From contig JASAND010022323.1 of assembly GCA_030248195.1 (NCBI GenBank), positions 29,725-93,724 of the forward strand: a stretch of 64,000 nucleotides of DNA. Direction: 5' to 3'. The stretch comes from Trissonchulus latispiculum (Eukaryota; Nematoda; Enoplea; Enoplida; Ironidae). Shown here piece after piece: positions 53,960 to 64,000 of this stretch (within the stretch, counting starts at the first letter, position 1; every line of letters starts with the position of its first letter). The notes under the pieces were generated by a model. That model ran no database searches. It worked only from the letters and a program-made list of their open reading frames with translations, and was not told the origin of the DNA. The position numbers and the translations under genes are program-made.

Positions 53960-54278
53960 GGGTGCTATATTCACTTTATATTTGTCAAAATGATTAACTG
54001 GTGTCTTGTTTTGGATAACTGTTTTGCATAGGTCCTGTAAGGTGTGACTTTGTTGTTATGACAATGCCTGAAGCATGTTTAACAGCCTGTTTGCCTGCTA
54101 AACTATTTTCAGTGTAAATTTTGGGTTTCTGTAAAATTGATTAAAATCCAGTTTTGCAAGGTATTTTGAAACTTTATCCTCCCGAAAGACTATTTTTAAC
54201 AAAAACACTTCGGTTTTCGGAAGAGACTGTCCACTCTATCTCTGACTTATTTGTAAGCTACTTTTATGTGGGACTTCT

Positions 54279-54633
54279 CTGGGCTTATTCTAGGGATTTT
54301 TTCTTGGGGAGGCTCTTTGGGGGGCCCCTCGGGGGGCGAGTCATTTTTGGGGGGAGCGAAATTTTTTCAAAATTTTTCTAAAAACATGCTAAAAATTGCG
54401 CGATTTTATAGCAATCGCCAAAAATAAGCTGATTTCGTGCTTAAATAGGCAAAAATCGACTAAAAATCTCCGGCGAAGCCGGAAAATTTTTGAAAATTTG
54501 GCCTTCTGAGCGATTTTTTCAGGTCAAAAGTTGGTACCAAAAGGGGCACCCACTTTTTTAGGGGGGGACGATTTTTGGGGGGGGGGGGTGTTTATGGGGG
54601 CCCCCCCCCCCCCCCCCAGTAGAATAAGCCCAG
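54279..54633. mobile_element. MITE, CTGGGCTTATTCTA ends, 5-bp duplication
   Basis: Starts CTGGGCTTATTCTA and ends TAGAATAAGCCCAG. It is flanked by CTTCT (54274-54278 and 54634-54638). Same family as 41580-41894. It contains a C-run of more than 20 bases. Confidence 0.75.
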
Positions 54634-54638
54634 CTTCT

Positions 54639-57390
54639 TTGGGGGGACCTCATTCGACTTGGCATAATCTGGGGAATTTTTGTTGAGGGTTTTGTAGGAC
54701 CTGGGGGCCTTACATTGTGGTGGGGATGAAACTTTTCCAAAATTTTTCTTAAACTGTATGTATTAAAAATGTGCTTTTCTGTAAAAGTTTGGTTTTAGTC
54801 CAAAAATCAGATTTTGGTGACCCTTAAATGCATAAGCTATTTTACCGACGTTAACGCATAACCTCCTGAGTCAATTTGACCCAACACCAATTTTAGCTTC
54901 GTGTAGCACCACGCTTTGCTGTTAATACAATGCTACCAAAAGCCGCAGAATAGCTTGCCAGTTTAATGGAGAGCTGTTAGATAATTTCAGTCTAATCGTG
55001 GAATGGCAGCTGGAAAGAATTTTTACAACTCGAGAGACGAATAGACTATTTTGCCAGACTTTTAGTGTAATACATAGTGCTGTGTTCAATAACTTAATAC
55101 GCTCTTGGCAATGCAATGTTTAACAGAAGGAATTCAGGACTTTTGCTTATTGTTGTTAAGGGGGGTATACCAAATACACTAATGACAAAATTTTTTCCAA
55201 TTGCGCTCAAACTTTGTCACATATTAGTACCTGGGGTCCTTCAAAATAATTAAAAGTTTGGATGCTTTTCGTTTTTCACAGCGTTCACAGCAGCCTCGCA
55301 AAGTTGCTGACCTGAGGCTTTTTCGTGCATGGGGGTGATCAAAGTTTTTTCGATTTTTCTCCGGACTGCTAAGTTCCAATGTCTTGAATTTTCTTGTGAA
55401 CATAAAGGAAACTTAGGACTATTGTTGAATATGCGCAGCTTCAAGATTGGCTGTATACACGCAGGAGCAGCACGACATTTACCGTGCGTCCCACCCCCAA
55501 ATTATGGCAATTGACATATTTCGTTTGAGACCTAATCCACTGCAAGCATTCGATTGGGCTCAACTTTTGCACACTAATGTCTCTTAGTACTATAAATATG
55601 TGTGCAAAATTCGAGGCTTCTCCACCGCGGCAGTAAAAAGTAATACCACATTTTGTTCAATTTTTGGTGTCAGAGACCCAAAATTAGCTTCCCGCCATCA
55701 ATGTCAAATTTTCAAAATCATCGAATTAATACAAAATTGTACTCAATCGATAGGTCTTATCATTCTAAACAACTTTTCCAATTGCACCAAGTCACGATAT
55801 TGCTTCTACGATGAGATAAATTCCATCAAAGTTTCCTAACATGCGTATTTTGAGCGTTTTTTCACTGTTAGCCACATAAAAAAGCAGTCATTAAAAAACC
55901 ATAGCAAAACCTAAACCCGCCAAACTTGGCACATATTTAGCCATATATCCTGGTTATATTCTGTAAAAAATTCAGAAGATTTGGAGCACTTTGGGGGATT
56001 AGGCTCAAAACGGCGACAGGTCACCTAGAGAAAATTTTACTATTTTTAAAGTTTGCGGCTACAGTACTCCCGATAGAGAAGCTTCTGTGAGCTGCCATTT
56101 GGCATGTATATATTCCATGTCCACAGAAATATGTGTGCAAAGTTTTAGGTCTGCAGCGTTTCCCAAAAAAATTCAGAGCTTCCGAAAGACCAATCTAAAA
56201 TTTGAAAAAATGAACGAAATTTTTCAGTTTGCGGCCCCATACAGCTCGGATGTCATGGGATATATCAATGCCTTATATTAACTTTTTAACTATGATATGT
56301 TACCTACTTGCATGCAAAAAACTAGCGCTCTCCTAAGACGTTGTGCAAACCCCTAGGTATACCCCCCCCTTAAACAGGCCTGTTCCTCTGTGCATCGTTG
56401 TATGTTACATTAATGTTTGTTGAGGTTGATGTTGTTTATTTTGTTTACTGCAGATATTTTGTTGATTTGTTACAAAATAAAATCGTTTACCATCCTTGAA
56501 AGTGTTCGTTTGCCTATTCAGTTTTTTCTTAGCTTTTCTCTTGTTTTCTAATTGCAAATGTCACATTTTAAGAATTACCAATTCCAAAATCGGTGGGAAC
56601 AATGGTCTGAGTTTTTGCGCTAAATCGGGCGATACTAAGACAGACTCACACCTGAGCGTAACTTTCGCAAAGCTTAACCGATTTAGTTCAAATTTGGCAT
56701 GGGTGCAATTGAACACATTCCTGATGAGCCGCAAAATTTTAAAAAAATTTTAAATTTTTAAGTTTTCCAAGGGGGGACCAAGAGGTACCAAAATATTTTT
56801 GTCTCCGATTTCGCTGAAAAGTTGCATATATAGGGGTTATCCTGGTCGCTGAACACGTTTTTCGTTTTTCACAGCTTTTCCTGCACACCTCATAAGTTCC
56901 CAACGTGAAAGCGCTTAGAAAGTTAATAGAAACTCGCTAAGAGGTGGTTATGAGCGAATGTCTAGGAGCAAAAAGGAGCTTTGTGAAACAGTTTAAGAGC
57001 CGCTCATAAATGGCTCGTAAACTGCTCATACATATGAGATAAGATAGGAGAGACTTAGGAGCTAGATTTAGGAGCCCTTTGTGAAATTCCCTACTGGTCA
57101 CAGAATGTTAAAGAGCACGGAAATTGGCTATTTCGTAAGTTTTAACCATTTAGATTAGAGCCATATGAGTCAAAAATACCCGAAAGGAAACCACACCTTA
57201 AGCCAAAGCCGGGCCCAACACAAAGTTTTCCGGACCTAAGGGCCTGGAGCTCGTTACACGGCCCGGGGACAACCCTACTGGAAACGTTTTAGCCCAAACC
57301 AAGAAAACATCCCTAAGCAGAAATTCGAATTTCCTCTCTTCCATATATAATCGCAGTTTTGCCAAAATGATTTTTCCGTCAGATCCCTAC
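54639..57390. other. Intergenic, no gene recognised
   Basis: AT-rich with ORFs of at most 85 codons and no similarity that I recognise. An AATAAA-type signal occurs near 56475 but no gene precedes it closely. No structured repeat found. Confidence 0.4.
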
Positions 57391-57637
57391 ACTCTTAGAA
57401 ACGTTCCAGTAGAAAGTACTGGAATCTTAGTAATTTCCTACTAAAGTGCTCCAGTGCGATAAAGACATAGCGGAGCGATTAGTATTTTCCTACTAAAGTA
57501 GTCCAGTATTTTAAAAAGTGCTGGAAATAGCTAGTAAACTCTACTAGATAATCTACGTAGAACTCTTCACTGGTTTGACATACTAACTACTGGAATTTCC
57601 AGTAGTTTCTACTAGATATTTAGTATTATATACTGGA

Positions 57638-57659
57638 CCCCCCAAAAATTTTTGGGGGG
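57638..57659. repeat. 22-bp perfect palindrome (C6 A5 T5 G6)
   Basis: A self-complementary run sits inside the left minisatellite arm, where other repeat units have 'CTCCTGAAATACTCCGAGC'. It looks like a replacement of that spacer. Confidence 0.7.
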
Positions 57660-59349
57660 GCAAAAATACTGGATTTTCTAGTAATTTCTACTGGTTTCTC
57701 CAGTAATATCTACTGGACTCCTGAAATACTCCGAGCATCAAAAATACTGGATTTTCCAGTAATTTCTACTGGTTTCTCCAGTAATATCTACTGGACTCCA
57801 GAAATACCTCGAGCACCAAAAATACTGGATTTTCCAGTAATTTCTACTAGTTTCTCCAGTAATATCTACTAGACTTCTAAAATGCTCCGAGCACCGAAAA
57901 TGCTTAATTTTGCAGTAATTTCTACCGGTTTTCCCAGTCTACTAGACTCCTAATATAGTCTGAACACCTACATGTATAAGACCAGAAATTTTACCGAAAT
58001 GCCACGAATTTCTCCAGTGGTTTTTACTTAACCCTGAAATACTCTAAGTGCTGAAATTCCTACAGGTTTTTCAACTAAAACTAAACACTCGAGCCTGGAA
58101 TAACATTTTTTAGAAAGCACACATTTTTTAGGAACTAAACTGTATGCGTTTAACCTCTCACGATGGAGATTTTATGTCATACTAATCAATTAGATTAGTT
58201 ACCACCAATGGATTTTCACTCCATTCATAATGGTTGATTTTCCTGACGTTGGAAAATCCCCCGCTTTCCCTACACAGCCGTCAGCACCCACGAAGGTGCA
58301 CAACGGCTACAAAAATGAGTCTCTTAACTTCTGTTGATACAGAAGCAGAGACCAGGACAAATGACTTGCCCAAAATGTGATCTCTGAAAACTTATTCGTT
58401 TACCCCCTTATATACTTTCATTGCGGTATCAGCGTATCGAGTACTTGTGTACTGGATTGTCCAGTAGTTTTAACAAGACAATCCAGTATTATATACTGGA
58501 CTCCCAAAAATATTTCGGGGATGAAACTACTGGATTTTCCAGTAATTTTTACTGGTTTCTCCAGTAATATCTACTGGTCTCCTGAAATATTCCGACCATC
58601 AAAATACTGGATTTTCCAGTAATTTCTACTGGTTTCTCCAGTAATATCTACTGGACTCCAGAAATACCCCGAGCACCAAAAATACTGGATTTTCCAGTAA
58701 TTTCTACTGGTTTAGCCAGTAATATCTACTGGACTCCTGAAATACTCCGAGCACCAAAATACTGGATTTTCCAGTAATTTCTACTGGTTTCTGCAGTAAT
58801 ATCTACTGGACTCTAGAAATACCCCGAGCACCAATGTACCCTCACTTCCTGTTAGTTGACTAGGAAAGGAAGCACTTGGTTCACATTCAAAACAGGCATT
58901 TCGTGCAGTTCCGCTTATTTGCTCTTGCTCATTTATGTACACCTACTCAATATAGGGCTATGACTTGTCAAAAATAATAGCGGCTGATCCTCAGCAGTTA
59001 GACGCTTACTAATAAAAATAATTCGCCGCTATGTTATGTGTTCTAAATCAGAAGAAACTGTTCTGTTTCTGTTTTCAAGTTTGAGCACGAGCTTAGAGTG
59101 AATGAGCTTACTCCAAATTCGACTTGGTGCCAGAGTTCAAAGGGGGTCTACCACTTTGCTCTAATCTGTGGGGAAGTGCCAGCCGTTGAGTGCAGAATAC
59201 GATGTACGATACTCTTATGCTCTTATGTTTTCTCTACCTCTTGCTATTACAATCTTTCATTCTATACTTAGTATTTACGTATGTATAAACTTGGTGGTTA
59301 ATACGAATGAATATGCAGTGCTTTTCATTAGTTATTAGGTAAGCACTGG

Positions 59350-60523
59350 TAGTGTTTTAGAACGGCCTGGTTGAACCCGCCGGCGGCTGACGAAAAATGT
59401 CACCGGCCGGCCGTTGGCCGTTATCGGCCGGCGGCCACCGGCCGACCGTCCGCCGGCTGGCTGGCGGCTGGCCAGACATATGTTTCAGTGTTTGAAGGCA
59501 ATTTGAGCTAGAAGGTTGCAAAGCATTTTTATTAGAGTCCATGATTTTCTTCTATATATTAGAAGAAGAGTAAGCCACTAGAGGGCTCCTCTTCTTGGCA
59601 TTGCGTAACGGTGCTCCGACCACAATACGCGAATGTTCCCCCGTTTGGGGGGGGGGGGGTCGCCAAATCATACCCCCTCCCCGTTTGGTGGGGGGGGTAG
59701 GCAACAGCCAATCAGATTGCAGAAACCCCCTCCCCGTTTGGTGGGGGGGGGTAGAGCAGACTGGTTCTGGCTTTTGAAAAAGGGTCCCCGTTTGGGGGGG
59801 GGGGGTCGCAACAAGTGGACCCCTTTTGGTGGGGGGGGGGTATGCAATGGGGTCCCCTTTTGGGGGGTGGGGTCACTAAAAGTGGTCCCCGTTTGGGGGG
59901 GCCGCCTACAGCCAATCAGAATGGTCCAAACTTAGCCTGCTTTAGCGACCCCCCCCCCCAAACAGGGACCCATTTTCGAATAGAACAAAAACTACCGTAA
60001 TCCTCTGCTCTACCCCCCACCAAACGGAGGGGGGGTTTCTGCAATCTGATTGGCTGTTGGCTACCCCCCCACCAAACGGGGACCTCTTTTTGAATACCCC
60101 CCCACCAAACGGAGGGGGGGTATGCTATGTCGGTTTGGTCGACCCCCCCCAAACGGGGGAACATTCGCGTATTGTGGTCGGAGCACCGTTACGCAATGCG
60201 AAGAAGAGAAGCCCTCTAGTGGCTTACTCTTCTTCTTAATAATAGTGCAATTATGCACTCTTGTTATTATGCATTACAAAAGCAATGGAATCAGTTTTTA
60301 CTTTATATATTTGGAAAAAGTTCACATGCAGTTGCAGTTAGGATTTGTTTTGTAAACATCTGCTGTTCTGGTCAAATTGCTGTGTTTACTACAAATATTT
60401 GTATTAGGCTGGCGGCTGAACGGCCGGACGCCATCGGCCGGCCGCCGGCCGAACGGCCAGACACTCAGCCGGGCCGGTCGTCGGCTCAAAAGCCGCCGGC
60501 TTCCGGGCCGTCCTAAAACACTA
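59350..60523. mobile_element. hAT-like element, TAGTGTTTTAG ends, GGCCGG-rich subterminals
   Basis: Ends TAGTGTTTTAGAACGGCC and GGCCGTCCTAAAACACTA. Perfect 8-bp duplication AGCACTGG (59342-59349, 60524-60531). Subterminal GCCGGC/GGCCGG clusters at 59370-59470 and 60410-60510. No transposase. A G-rich foldback element is nested at 59559-60236. Confidence 0.85.
59559..60236. mobile_element. G-tract foldback element nested in the hAT element
   Basis: Ends GAAGAAGAGTAAGCCACTAG and its reverse complement, each flanked by TTA (a 3-bp duplication, as in PIF/Harbinger). The ~85-bp arms are nearly identical (GCGTAACGGTGCTCCGACC..., GCGAATGTTCCCC). The interior has about ten CCCCGTTTGG(T)GGGGGG units in opposite orientations. 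Coding potential here is illusory. Confidence 0.78.
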
Positions 60524-61556
60524 AGCACTGGTACTTTGTTGTAACGTAGTGTTTGTTTGTGTTGTGTTATGTTAACATTTGTTTTCCAAAAAATATTGAA
60601 GCCGCTATATATACAGGTAAATTGCAGTTGAGAATTATGTTCATTCGATATGGAATATAAACAAACTTAGGCAACCATTCCTTTGCCGGTAGCTCAAATT
60701 TCTGTTCGTTTTACACTTATATACAGTCAGCAACCCAAAGAACTTCTTTAGTTTTGTCGACACCAATTTTTTAATAGCAGAACGTCAACCAAACCTTAAT
60801 TCCATTGGTGGAAACTACACAAAATCCGTCAAAGCTTCAGCTACGACTTGACTTCCATAAACCAACTCTGCTTGCTTACCATCGATTACGTATTAATTAA
60901 AATTCACTGGCTTTCAATTTGAACAGTATCAATCAAAAACGTTTCAAACTTTTGTAGCAGCAAAGCCGATACTAGCAGTTACTGGTGTATCTACAGTGCC
61001 ATATACATTCAACATTAATTTAAACATTTGCAGTAAATGCAGAAATTTTTACGAGCTTACTTTATGTTATTCTCAGCATAAAATAATGCAGCTTACTTTT
61101 AAATTGTTAGAAAATTTAATAACGTAATCAATACGTGTTAGAGCATATTAAGAACATCAGGTGGTGATTCCTTTTTGGCACATGTCATTGGTTTACGGCT
61201 CAATTCCAAATGAAACAACTTGATGGAACTTTTCAAAACAAGTTCTTTTAGCGTTCTAACACCCTCCACATAATACCGCGTCAAAATTTCTACATTTGCG
61301 TTCAGGGCAGTTTTTACCAATTTTTGAAAATGAACAGCAGTTGTAGTTTTATATATAGCTATATTCATTTGAAAGACCTTGTTGTGCTCTATATTTTTGT
61401 GTTTTGAAGCAATTTTCTAGCTTAGCTCTATCGTGAGATACATAGACAATCTACCTGTTTTGTACTCCAAAAGTATATAGTCATTTTTGCAGAAATCAAA
61501 TATTGCATTACTTGTTAAGCGACGCAAGCCGTCACAAACTTTGCGAAAGCCAAAAT

Positions 61557-62782
61557 TAAAGTCTGACCAAAAAATGTAGAAAGCGAAATTGTTTGCTTTA
61601 TATCTCGTAAACGCTTCAAGATAACTGCCATAAATTATATATTTTCTGAACCGGAATGATGAGATCTTTCTTCTCGTGAAAAAAGTTTTTTGAAATTTCC
61701 CGTGCGATTTCAAAGGGTGCCGCTTTTATATGTCCAGAAGGATTGGTAAATGCCACAACCACGATTTTTTTCAGGAAAATTTTCCCCTTGTCCGAATGTC
61801 CTACATATAAAATTTCAGCTTTTTTTGGTTGAAAAATTGCGTGAGGTTATTCCCATTTTTAGATTTTCAAAAATCCTTTGATCTTTGCCGCTTTTTCGAC
61901 TTTGACTGGTTGCTACTCGCCACTCGCTCAACGAAAAAATTTTTTGATTGGATTTTCAGGACCGCCTGAGGTGTCCGCTTTCATCTGATATACGTGGTAT
62001 TTCAAAATTTTGAAAATCGATTTTTTCGAAAAATACCACTTTTTGACCCAAAATTTCGGCAAAGCGAATCCACCAAAAGTGAATAAAAATAACGTAATCA
62101 TAAAGTTCATTATGAGCTGAATCCAAACAAAGTTTTCGTGGCTACGACTTATATTGCGCCAGCAATGAATTTTTAAACATTTCCCTTATTTCAAGCTGGT
62201 TTTTGGCTTCCTTTGATGTTGCCGCCTTGATTTACCTGAACCAGCGTAAATTAGCAAAAACCAGCTTGAAATAAGGGAAATGTTGAAAGCCGAAATTTTG
62301 GGTCAAAAAGTAGTCTTTTTCGAAAAAATCGACTTTCAAATTTTGAAATACCACGTATATCAGATGAAAGCGGACACCCAGGCGGTCCTGAAAATCCAAT
62401 CAAAAAATTTTTTCGTTGAGCGAGTGGCGAGTAACAGCCAGTCAAAGTCGAAAAAGCCGCAAAGATCAAAGGATTTTGAAAATCTAAAAAATGGAATAAC
62501 TCACGCAATTTTCAACCAAAAAAGCTGAAATTTTATGTGTAGGACATTCGGACAAGGGGAAAATTTTCCTGAAAAAATCGTGGTTGTAGCATTTACCAAT
62601 CCTTCTGGACATATAAAAGCGGCACCCTTTGAAATCGCACAGGAAATTTCAAAAAACTTTTTCACGAGAAGAAAGATCTCATCATTTCAGTTCCGGAAAA
62701 TATATATTTATGGCAGTTATGCAGGCGTTTACGAGATATAAAGCAAACAATTTCGCTTTCTACATTTTTTGGTCAGACTTTA
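61557..62782. repeat. 1.2-kb inverted repeat with 30-bp perfect inner hairpin
   Basis: The outer ends TAAAGTCTGACC (about 61557-61568) and GGTCAGACTTTA (62771-62782) are complementary. Long stretches of the arms pair with few differences (for example 'GATATACGTGGTATTTCAAA' with its complement near 62340). In the centre, 62176-62205 and 62255-62284 are exact 30-nt reverse complements. ORFs here are mirrored artefacts. Confidence 0.8.
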
Positions 62783-63655
62783 GTTTCATTGTTTTGCTTA
62801 AAAAGAGAAAATGTTGATACATTTTGATATAAAAATGAATTCCTAACTCCAAGTAAGGTAATAATGGTTCAAAGCTGATGATTCCAAAAGGAATTACCAG
62901 CTTAAAAATTCTTAAAAATTAAGTCAATTTGCCAAATTCCTTTGGAAATAAAAAGTATTAATTGAATCCAGCATTTCTTGCTGTCAGATTGCGATTAAGT
63001 AGACAAGTAGATTTAGTCTGCTCTAAACACCATTGGAACTGGAAGGGTCAATATTTCATTTCGTGTTCTAAGTGTTTAAGTAGTCCAGTAGATATTACCA
63101 GCAACAATCAGTTACTGGGAAATCCACAACTCTTGTGTATCGGTACATTTTAAGACTCCAGTATATATTACTGGTTAAGTCATAAAACTACTGGAAAATC
63201 CAGTATATATATTTCTGTTGACCGAAGTATTTTAGGAATCCAGGAGATATTACTGGCTAAACCAGTAGAAATTACTGGAAAATCCAGTATTTTGGTGATC
63301 GGGGTATTTCTGTAGTCCAGTAAATATTACTGGAGAAACCAGTAGAAATTACTGGAAAATCCAGTATTTTTGGTGCTCGGGGTATTTCAGGAGTCCAGTA
63401 GATATTACTGGAGAAACCAGTAGAAATTACTGGAAACTCCAGTAAGTTGAACAACCCAATCCAGTAAATGTCACTAAAATATTTAGTAGAAACCACTGGA
63501 ATAACCAGTAATTTCTTACCAAGACATTTCCAGTACCTATTACTGGATACCCCCAGTACTTATTACTCCACCATCCAGTCAAATCTACTAAAGTCTTTAG
63601 TATTTCTGAGCTACTGGAGTTGTTCCAGTAGAAACACAAATATTTCTAAAGTGTA

Positions 63656-64000
63656 GCTTAAACAATATTTGCTTCTAGTGGATAAAATGTACAGTCAGAC
63701 ATTCCATCGATCGGTAACTAAACTGAAATTATCAAGATACGATAGCAGTATATAATTTTGGAAAGATTCATTTTCTCGAAAACACTCCCCGAGTAAGACG
63801 TAAGGGAAATATTTTATTGTCCGCGCTGCAGCGTGGCTTAAAATTTCGCACCGGCATGAAATTTTCTCAATTTAAACAAACGCTGGTTCTAGCTTGTTAA
63901 ACCTTTCCAAAGCAATTCTTTGGCATTTCCATAGATGTTTCGCTTCTCATGGACTTTCACCCGGCCCCTCTCAAAATGTTTCCCAGAGCCCTTCCAAAAA
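63656..64000. other. No gene recognised at right edge
   Basis: Short AT-rich sequence after the foldback end; nothing identifiable. Confidence 0.3.

Larger units (their letters stand above)
57391..63655. mobile_element. Large foldback region with TACTGG minisatellite arms
   Basis: The left end TACACTCTTAGAAACGTTCC (57389-57408) and right end TTTCTAAAGTGTA (63643-63655) are inverted. The left arm holds tandem ~77-bp units ('ACTGGATTTTCCAGTAATTT', 'CTACTGGTTTCTCCAGTAAT', 'CTGGACTCCAGAAATACCCC') at 57650-57960 and again at 58490-58835. The right arm carries the inverted form at 63060-63600. Either one element whose interior received later insertions, or two related elements. No target duplication is evident. 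Confidence 0.55.

Noticed and set aside
59595..60258. Proline/glycine-rich ORFs on both strands
   Set aside because: Products of CCCCGTTTGGGG repeats; inverted copies give mirrored peptides.
57391..63655. CRISPR-like array from the regularly spaced TACTGG repeats
   Set aside because: Eukaryotic context; the spacers are themselves repeats, units are continuous tandem copies, and no cas genes are present.

Overview
The window is animal nuclear DNA, most likely from an invertebrate. I cannot name the phylum from sequence alone. The evidence for a eukaryote is a spliced, conserved animal gene (a ZCCHC9-type zinc-knuckle gene with five coding exons and GT-AG introns), abundant LTR and LINE retroelements, hAT-type DNA transposons with perfect 8-bp target duplications, many foldback MITEs and long poly-G/C tracts. 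Most of the window is transposable-element sequence and host genes are sparse.

Left part (1-17775). The window opens inside a retroelement-like unit. An exon encodes a NADAR (YbiA-like) domain fused to an SGNH/GDSL hydrolase-like domain (14-1069), followed by a polypurine tract and a short LTR with its own TATA box (1322-1523). Next come a decayed LINE reverse transcriptase on the minus strand (2440-3480), a decayed Ty3/gypsy pol on the plus strand (3550-5393), a possible 0.7-kb LTR, a foldback MITE and a gene-poor AT-rich stretch. From 11517 to 15093 there is a three-level nest: a hAT-like element with GGATC-rich ends, a second copy of the same family inside it, and a third, unrelated element inside that. 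All three have perfect 8-bp target duplications.

Centre (17776-36758). This is a 19-kb Ty3/gypsy-class LTR retrotransposon on the minus strand. In transcription order it has an LTR, a leader, ORF1 (314 aa), gag (510 aa, CCHC knuckle), a -1 frameshift signal (GGGAAAC plus a G5/C5 hairpin), and pol (protease, RT, RNase H, integrase with D,D35E). Pol is broken near its N-terminus by a 59-bp tandem duplication. Beyond pol, in the position where other elements carry env, is an uninterrupted 2318-codon ORF. It combines long disordered and RS-rich segments with a DEDDy-type 3'-5' exonuclease-like domain (D598/E600, D673, Y771/D775) and a C-terminal NADAR-like domain (about 2020-2156). This is the most unusual object in the window. 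A second retroelement-associated NADAR ORF sits at the left edge. Together they suggest that retroelements of this host repeatedly carry an ADP-ribose-directed glycosidase, possibly against host ADP-ribosylation of nucleic acid; that role is inference.

Right part (36759-64000). The ZCCHC9-type gene spans 40207-53959 on the plus strand. All four zinc knuckles are intact, and intron 2 is 10.8 kb and packed with transposons. These include a 4.65-kb TA-flanked foldback element that itself contains a 265-bp near-perfect hairpin. Downstream lies a large foldback region built of 'TACTGG' minisatellite arms (57391-63655). It contains a hAT element (8-bp duplication AGCACTGG), a G-rich foldback element inside that hAT, and a separate 1.2-kb inverted repeat. 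No tRNA, rRNA or CRISPR-like structure was found.
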